A stretch of 64,000 nt of DNA from Saccharum officinarum (lineage: Eukaryota; Streptophyta; Magnoliopsida; Poales; Poaceae), in NCBI GenBank assembly GCA_020631735.1, contig CM036168.1:101514036-101578035 (forward strand). Reading direction: 5' to 3'. The translations under genes were made by a program, and so were the position numbers. Positions 57,201 through 64,000 of the stretch are shown here, in pieces. The notes under the pieces were generated by a model. That model was not told the DNA's origin. It did not search any database and saw nothing but the letters and a program-made list of their open reading frames with translations. Positions within the stretch are counted from its first letter, which is position 1, and each line of letters begins with the position of its first letter.

Positions 57201-60200
57201 CCAGCAGCGCCACCGGCTCTGCCGCCCATCCACCACGGCATGGCACAGCCAGTTCCAGAACGCGCCACGTGCACACGGCTGGCCAAAGGCTTTCGTCAAG
57301 TTCTAGTGCATTGGCAAGGCGAGCCCACGGCCTCCGCCACCTGGGAGGACATCAACAGCTTTTAGGACCGCTACCCCAGCTTCTAGCTCGAGGACGAGCT
57401 ACTCGTCGAGGGGGGGGGAGAGATGTCATGTGGGGCCGACACTACAGCCGCCGGCCTCGGACACGAGGAGCGGCCAGAGCAGTCCCCAAGGGCACGCATG
57501 GCCAGGAGCAGCTCGAGGAAGCTTAGGCGGCTGGAGGGGCTTTAGCCATTAAGGCAATTAAAAAGTAGTTAAGGAGATTAGAAGTTAATGGCCGGTTAGA
57601 AGTAAATGGCCGGCATCAGTATCAATGGAGCCGAGCTCCTATATGTACCCCCTGAACTCAGTTGAATGAGGCAAGCAAGATCAATTATCTCTAAACCCTT
57701 CCTATTGCTACTCTTAATCTCACCTCCTGCTGATCGGTAGTCAGGCAAAAACCCTGGCACCCTTACCCAGTTCTAGCTACGAGTTGAGGAGCCAAGGGCC
57801 TCCTACCTTGGGCATCCAAGCCCTTGACATATACAGATTTAGATTTGGGAGCATAAATATGGAAGTAATCAATAATAGGAAAAGAAATTTCTTTTTTCTT
57901 GGATAGGATTGTCTTTACCAGACTTTTCAGTGACTTTCTCCTTTTGGCTTTTCAAGGCATGGTCGTTAATTACATCTGGTGTCTGAAAGATAATTAATTC
58001 TTTAAGTTGAAGTTTAACACATAAAAATGCATATATTCATTATTATTGAACTAGAAACATAACGCCTGATTTCAGTGCATCTTTTTCTCAAGCTCATACA
58101 GAGTTCTTTACCAGAATGATATCTTGGGGCACATTTCTACTTTTAGAGATCTCTGTTCTGTTCTTGTCCATTTGGACACCTGAAATTAAGTGACTTAAAC
58201 ATAATGATGAGGAGAAACAACAATGGATCAGTAAAATCGAAGTAGTGAAGTACTATAAGATTGATAGACTCACTGGCTTGTAAGTCTTTTGTGGGGCTCT
58301 GACCACCCCCATGCTCTGTGTAGGTAGCAACTTTAGTCTTGAAGGCTTCAGACCTTCTTTTGCAGTTTGTGTTGCTGTCTTTTCTGTTTTTGCTGGTACT
58401 GCAGTTGTTGGTGCCACTAGCACCAATTGCTTTTACTACCTGCTTATTTTTCTTTGGAGTTGAAATGTCTGTGGTTATTTTTTTCATTTTAGACTTGCTA
58501 TTACTATTAGCTTCTTGTTCCTTCAAACTTTCATCTATTTCAGAGAGGGATGAAGATTTCCCATTTTGAAATACCCGCTCCTTTGGCGCACTCAGTGAAG
58601 AACCCAAAGGCCAGTCCCTGCAACATGTCAAGAGTAATCTCTAGTCATTAACCTAAAAAAGTTGTAAGAAGACACACTTTGTTATCAATGGTTTCATGCA
58701 TAATCAGCTGAAATAAATCTTTACGTGTACCTGTTCAGGACGTTTAACAAGACCTCCTTATATGGCAGTAAATGATAGCATTCAACAACAGATGTCGTTG
58801 TTGGGTACGGACCACTTTCAAATATAGGACCACTTATCCTGTCAGAGGAAAGTAAGAAATACAATAGGGACAAGTTTTATAAATTATTACTACGATTGAA
58901 AATTACGTATTAACACTAAGCAAAGCAACTCATTTAGGAGGGACAATCAGCAAGCATTATATCATATACACATGAAACAGTATCTTGAAAAGGTGGAAAG
59001 AGCTTTAGCAATGTAACCATTGCTGACATTAATCTAAGATACGGTATGCAGTACATACTGTACTTATTTGACTAGGTCTGCAACGTGTAGTGGTACAAAG
59101 TAGGCACAGTGGAAAAGCAAACCTTTCGATCAGGGCATCTAAAGGCATTTCCTTAAGCTTGCTATCGACAGTCTGATCATAATGCAGAAGGAACAACATG
59201 GTAGCTGTCCCTTTCTTACTCAGTGAGTACACCCGATGTTCTTCGATAAAACGCAAATTTGTCATACCTATTAAAACAAAAGTGTGTAAGACATACCTAT
59301 TAAGACATACAAAAGATAGGTACACAAGCATAAAATTTGCAGAATCAATAAAATCAAGCACATAATTCTGCTTCCGAAGCAACTTGTGTATCGAACACAC
59401 AAACAGGTGTAATTTTGAAAAGAACATTGATTGCTATCAGCTCATGTACACAATCTAAGTTACTATAGGACGCGATTGGTTGGCTTCCTGGCTGAGCTTG
59501 GCTCGCTCTAGCCATCCAGGACCTCGGTATCCATTTTGGATGCTTGCAGGAGAGTTATGTTTGGTTGCTCGCGTGAAACCGCCTTTTTTTCCACACGGGT
59601 CAACCCCATTTCCATTATGGGAGCAGCTAACGCACCGTGCGTTAGGCCAGCCGCACGGCCGCTCTGATTTTGGCCTGCGCCCTCCTTGCTTACATGGAGT
59701 TGCATGAGAGGTTGGCATCATCCAACATTGAACTCTCAAATGGAGTTGCATCATGACATACATAAATTTCATGTCATTTGGAGAATATGGAATTGCAGAT
59801 TATGAATCTTCAGAGTGTTTGGTTATTGGTTGAAATATCAAGAGGTTGAGTACTTTAATTATTTATATCATCGCTTTATCATGGTTTTCTCTTTTGGATA
59901 AAAACTTGCTAATCAACATGTGTAAGATATGTGTATATTCATAGCCGTTGCTTGCTGAGTTTATCTCACCCCTTTATTCTCTTCCAGGTTATTAATGATG
60001 AATGCTGGCATGAAGGGGATGGGATTAGCAACAGCACTTGCACTATTGTATCATCACATAATAGTTGTAGAATCATGCAGTAATAAAGATAATAGATGAT
60101 CTCCTTTTGTACTTAGAGATAATAATCCTACATATCTACTTTTCTTGTATACTTTACTTCTTGAGTACCACATATATCTGGTTATTTATATGTTTCTTCT

Positions 60201-63200
60201 TCCGCTTGCGTTCATCTTTTGAGTAGGAGTCGCCGAATTTAATAGTTTGGCAACTTTTTTTGGAGTTGTATGGTAGCATCCTAGGGTTGCGTGGTACCTG
60301 GGGCGTTACAGTGCCAATCAAGTCTCCCCGTCTTATCTTTCTTTGACATATTTTCAAATTTCATAGCGATTGGATTCCTAAACTGTAGCACTAGCAATAT
60401 TATGTAAGAATGAATAAAATTTACTTGTAAGCATTTCCTCCTCACTTTTGGATTCACCCAAACACATTGCCCCACCATTAATCTTTTCACATAAAACATG
60501 GATGCAAACATAAGAACATGAACGCTGCTGCCATGTGAGCCTCCCTTATTTTCATGTCACTTCGTCTCCACGGCCATCCACCGCCAGTTACTACTGGCCA
60601 CCTCTTGGTGGATTAGTGGTTGCTATGCCTAGGCAATCAGGTCGACCAAGAAAAAACTATTCAGTGAACTCACACTATCTGGATTCATCCGGCGTCATAT
60701 CGGCAGGAAATAGTTAGCTTATCATGTATAAACAGAGTCGGGAAATTGTTCTTTTGCCTTATGTTCTATTTCTGAGTTTCCATGCTGCATGACTGCTACT
60801 GCTGACTAGAAAGTGGATTAGAAAAAATGAATTTAAAAAAGATCATGTTGCATTGTTAAAATTAAATCAAGCATCAATCGTCCAATTTAATGACTGGTGC
60901 CATATTTCTTACTTGTTGGTTGCCATCTTTGATGTCCTGATGTTTGTCACTGAAGTTCCCATTTAATTTTTAAAGACCACATACCAATAATTGGCAGCAA
61001 GCATTGCATAATGCAGACTGAGTTACAGTTTGGCTTGGTAAAGTATTGCATAATGTCATTGTGCATAGTTTCTGCATATTGTCATTCACGCTTCTCGCTG
61101 GGCACTTAATTATATTTTTGTTCTTTAATTACTGTTATCTTGCCGCCAATATGGAACTAAAGTATTTTGCTTCCTCAAATTACATCATGCTGGTTTCAGT
61201 TCTTAGGTTGATTTGTCCAAATTCGCAGTGTATTATGGGAACAAAAGACATATGGATGGTCATAGTTGTGACTGCCTTTCAGTAAAGATCCTAAGAAAAA
61301 AACATTTGGGCAGCTTCTCAAATTAATCTATGAACTGCAAAACAATTAAGTTAGATCAACATAGTTCTGCCAAAATCTAAAGCAAGCATGTTAGATAAAA
61401 AGTGTCTGAAATGTTTGCCTTTCAATTTAAAAGATTTGCTAACTCAATTAAGTCTTGTCTACAATTTGACTACTTGTGTATATATACTTACAATTAGGGA
61501 GCATGGCAATTTTATGACCCTCATCGGCTTATCTTTACAAAAAAGCGTATCTTTCCTACTTTAGTTCAAGGAAGAGCTTATAGCCAGCCAAGCCCAAGTT
61601 CATCAAAATTGTTTTTCTGCTGATAGGATATTTTGTACATAGGCAGTGATTGGTCTACATAAAGAATGATGTGAATTTTTCTGTCATGGTTCTAAATGGA
61701 AAATATTATGAGTTGAAACGAAGGATACAGACTGTGATAACAGTTTTCTTGTCATGGTTCAATACTGCGTGCTTTCATTTTATACTTGTGATGATGGTAT
61801 TCATTTTTTTCAGCTTTGCAGTTGATGATGATTATGGGCGAAACGGCAATGCTACGTTGGATGGTGAACTTACTGCAAGGCGCTGCAAAAATTTCACAAG
61901 GTTGGGTTCAGTTCCAATGCTAAAAAAGTGAGCTTCTAAATAATCCATTGGTTACTATTAGTAATATGGAGTCTCGTGTTATTATCCTCCATACTGGAAT
62001 CTGGACTCAAGCTTCTTTCACTTGCTAATGGAATAAATATGATGGGCAACAGCACCTTCTTTCGCTTGCTAATGGAACAAATATGATGGGCAACAGCTAT
62101 GTATGGATTGCAACTGATTGGCTTTCTACTTATCTTGAAAGTTTGTATGACTTCTGTGTTGCATTGTGTTCAGGTTCAGAATTATATTATCTATAAGTAG
62201 CTATGTAATTGTATGATTTTGTGTATTAAAATCAAAAGACATACATATAAAGAAATGATTCTTTTTTCCAAATTTAGTGAACTACTAATATCATCTTATA
62301 AATTGTGTGATGCCTACACAACTTTACGCCTTTGAGTCTCCTCTATTACTGAATGTGGTGATATGATGATCTTTTACAGAAGGTGCATCATCCATGTTTG
62401 GCATCATGGGCCTGTTGTACAGTCTTGTAAGTGTCCCATTTGTTGTTGTCTTACAAATCTATGGTGCTTGCTACTTTATCAGAGCAGGAGGATGATCCAC
62501 AAGCTCACCATATTTTTAGGAGAGATTCAACACTATAATATAACCATATTTTAGGAGCACCACACGCCTGACTAAAGGTTGGTACCACTGTCCACGAAAG
62601 TTGATACCTTCACTATACTTTCGAGAATAACCTGTTTTTGTTCAAAAAGATAGGTAAGGCTACAACTATTCAGAAATGAAACCTACATCCGATGGCATGT
62701 TCCATGGCAACAGATCCACTAAGGTTTGTGTGTAGCCATGTTTACTAGGTTTATGAATTTTCTGTTAGGTTGATTTTGTGCTTATGAAGTTCATACCTTG
62801 CTTTATCATGTTTGAAAAAAAACTGCAATTACTAAAATTCTGTTAAGATTCAGAATGTGGTGTTCATGTGATGTCTTTAGTGCTATCGAAGTGGCACCAT
62901 GGTGGCAGTTGACCACTATCATACAGTTACGTTAAGGTAGCAGCATGGCAAGCCATCTCTATGCCCAGGCCAGGTTCTCTGGTGGTCACAAACTCACAAT
63001 GGCTATTCAATGTTTGTGCTCTTAGTGATCACACCTGCATGCCTTGTTACTCAGCCTTTAGTGCCCTCGAGATGTTTGATAAAATGGTATAAAATGGACT
63101 TATATGGTGGCTGAAATACGTAATTAGGAGTGCAAAGTCAACTGTATGGATATCTGAACTTTTGTATTATTTCAAATATTATGATGTTTTTTGGCAAATA

Positions 63201-64000
63201 ATGTCTTTTGGCTATTATTACTATTTTTTTCTTACTCTTGTTGTGTTGAATTTGCATTAAAAATTTTACGGTTCTCATAGCAACGCACGGGCATCTGCTA
63301 GTAGAATCAGATTAAATGAGAGAAGCCAAACCACACCAGCTAGCCTAACTCCACAAAGTGACCATATTTGTGCCCCTGTGCTTGTGGGTGAACTACAATT
63401 CTACTACAGATAAAGGCATGGACCGGTAGCCACTAGCCACAAGGCTGCATCTAATTGCTCTAGTAAGAAAAAAAAAGGAATAAGGGTGCATACATACAAT
63501 GCAGTCTAAGTTCAAGAAGAAAACTGTAGAAGTGTATAGCACCAACCTGTTTTGAGCTCCACCTCTGAATATGCAATCTGCTGAAGCACGTACGGTTCAG
63601 AAGGAAGTGCTATGGATTTATTACTCGACCCCTGCACTGACATGTCGCTGCTGAGCGAACCACCTAACGCCGTCTTGATATCTTTCTCAAAAATCGACCA
63701 GACGCCCTTGGTTTCGGATCCATGCTCGAGCAAGCACATTTTCTTTGTCCGATTGAGAAGCAGAACAGCGACCTTGGAGATCGGCCACATGATCATCTCG
63801 GGGGAGTCCTTAGTGGGGTCGAGCGCCTCGGCAATGTCACAGGCGTCGATGATTGCCTTGTCAGTAACCGAGAGCCCTGCCCCTACTCCGTTGCCAAGGT
63901 TCTGGGCCTGGTTCAGGTACATGAGCAGATTTTTGTTGCTGACGGTGAGGGAGGCGGACATGCAGAACCGATCGGGGCTGGCGAATTCGAGCTGCGGGAA
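51297..64000 (-). CDS. Conserved unidentified plant protein with C-terminal dsRNA-binding-like segment (11 exons, 5' end beyond window)
   Basis: Minus-strand exons in order: 64000-63547, 59267-59123, 58838-58731, 58617-58274, 58179-58112, 57982-57919, 52786-52713, 52600-52531, 52131-51968, 51891-51819, 51442-51297 (TAG). Every junction keeps frame, giving 569 residues from the window edge. A Met at 63961 is possible, but the frame stays open to 64000, so the true start is uncertain. The N-terminal third looks globular ([14 protein letters not shown], then [24 protein letters not shown]). Residues 236-350 are a charged Ser/Lys/Glu-rich linker. A Lys-rich helical segment (residues 440-497) follows. 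The last 70 residues ([13 protein letters not shown], then [13 protein letters not shown] and [13 protein letters not shown]) have the beta-beta-beta-alpha pattern of a double-stranded-RNA-binding motif. All introns are GT-AG except 51967-51892, which has a GC donor (CAG|GCAAGA). Its introns contain a Ty3/gypsy element and possibly a Helitron. I do not recognise the family. Confidence 0.85.
52810..53212 (+). repeat. 5' LTR of the intronic gypsy element
   Basis: TGTCATG...CTTGACA, 403 bp, about 98% like 57424-57829. Differences include cgcgcatg/cacgcatg, aattaagtag/aattaaaaagtag and gggcgtccagg/gggcatccaag. Confidence 0.94.
53217..53232 (+). other. Primer-binding site region
   Basis: AGGTATCAAGATTCCG, a few bases after the LTR, is a degenerate initiator-Met-tRNA-type site (the usual core is TGGTATCAGAGC). 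Confidence 0.55.
53331..54160 (+). pseudogene. gag: gag of the intronic gypsy element, frameshifted
   Basis: A start at 53331 ([16 protein letters not shown], leading into a coiled coil) is followed near 53450 by a frame change into the capsid-like part ([30 protein letters not shown], then a segment ending TAGLQPLL). A stop ends that frame at 53922. A CCHC knuckle piece ([13 protein letters not shown]) follows at about 54038-54076. Assembly of particles by this copy is unlikely. Confidence 0.8.
54161..57365 (+). pseudogene. pol: pol of the intronic gypsy element: PR, RT, RNase H, integrase, chromodomain
   Basis: The protease active site ([10 protein letters not shown]) is near 54250, with a frame change at about 54350 and stops at about 54500 and 54530. 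RT spans 54590-55300 with [11 protein letters not shown] and FFDDILIYS, then a frame change at about 55210. The RNase H starts at about 55560 ([15 protein letters not shown]) and is interrupted by a stop at 55764 and a frame change. Integrase: zinc-binding region at 56180-56300 with a stop (TGA) at about 56248, a frame change near 56420, then an open frame to 57365 with Asp in IVSDRNPVF and Glu in [10 protein letters not shown], closing with the chromodomain-like end. At least four lesions make it inactive. Confidence 0.85.
57408..57423 (+). other. Polypurine tract of the intronic gypsy element
   Basis: An uninterrupted purine run (gagggggggggagaga) directly before the 3' LTR. Confidence 0.9.
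57424..57829 (+). repeat. 3' LTR of the intronic gypsy element
   Basis: 406 bp, TGTCATG...CTTGACA, followed by the TSD TATAC. Confidence 0.94.
59454..63301 (+). mobile_element. Candidate Helitron in the largest intron of the eleven-exon gene
   Basis: Possible ends are A|TCTAAGTTACTATAGG at 59454 and GCAACGCACGGGCATCTGCTAG|T at 63301, the latter like a well-known type of grass Helitron 3' end and like the end at 40592. The interior contains plus-strand exon-like pieces: 61814-61928 after 'tttttttcag', ending 'aaaa|gtgagc', and 62381-62428 after 'cttttacag', ending 'tctt|gtaagt'. Helitrons often capture such exons. I cannot identify the source gene. There is no strong terminal hairpin, so the call is tentative. 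Confidence 0.35.

Larger units (their letters stand above)
52810..57829 (+). mobile_element. Ty3/gypsy chromovirus-like element (Reina-type) in an intron, TSD TATAC
   Basis: 5020 bp, flanked by TATAC at 52805-52809 and 57830-57834, antisense to the host gene and between its exons at 52786 and 57919. The LTRs are 403 and 406 bp with about seven substitutions and one 3-bp indel between them. Order gag, protease, RT, RNase H, integrase, and a chromodomain-like C-terminus (VLVHWQGEP, then ATWEDINSF). Short LTRs and this gag type suggest the Reina lineage. Several frameshifts and stops make it defective. Confidence 0.93.

Overview
This is plant nuclear DNA from a grass, most likely a panicoid/Andropogoneae species (sorghum, sugarcane, Miscanthus or maize relatives). 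The evidence is dense nesting of grass transposon families (Tat/RIRE2-like and chromovirus-like Ty3/gypsy, short-LTR Ty1/copia, Stowaway and Tourist MITEs, CACTA, hAT, Helitron), GC-rich first exons, canonical introns and the absence of bacterial gene organisation. The species is inferred, not proven.

Layout. 1-14767 is nested LTR retrotransposon DNA: the 3' end of an Athila-like element on + (internal region, polypurine tract, LTR ending near 5071), apparently inserted into a Tat-type Ty3/gypsy element on - (integrase, RNase H, RT, protease, gag, PBS and a 576-bp LTR at 14192-14767), which carries a coiled-coil reading frame antisense to its own pol. 14768-32650 is a graveyard of small DNA transposons. 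Several have clean boundaries and target-site duplications (TSDs): CACTA 15516-16950 (CAT), Stowaway 22349-22491 (TA), Tourist 23585-23929 (TTA), a Harbinger-like element 25266-26310 (TTA) carrying fused fragments of a beta-1,3-glucanase and a peptide/nitrate transporter, a small Helitron 26468-27271, and two hAT elements 27831-28384 (GGTACACT) and 30620-31597 (CCCTCCCC).

32654-37835 (-) is a FAR1/FRS pseudogene split by a solo-LTR-like insertion (TSD CTCTT), which itself contains an inverted copy of the same family (TSD CCAGG). A divergent F-box/FBD gene with three exons lies at 38462-40008 (+). Downstream is a complete copia element (41227-46870, TSD AGATC) with identical 110-bp LTRs, an open pol frame and a frameshifted gag.

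51297-64000 (-) is the 3' part of an eleven-exon gene with perfectly matching intron phases. Its product is a conserved-looking protein I cannot name, with a C-terminal double-stranded-RNA-binding-like segment. One intron holds a chromovirus-like Ty3/gypsy element (52810-57829, TSD TATAC) and the largest intron may hold a Helitron.

Only two host genes look functional: the F-box gene and the eleven-exon gene. The most unusual material is transposon-mediated gene capture: the glucanase/transporter chimera at 25.3-26.3 kb, and a RING-H2 fragment at 49.7 kb inside a dispersed element that has a second inverted copy at 19.4-20.6 kb. No prokaryote-style system, CRISPR array, tRNA or rRNA was seen.
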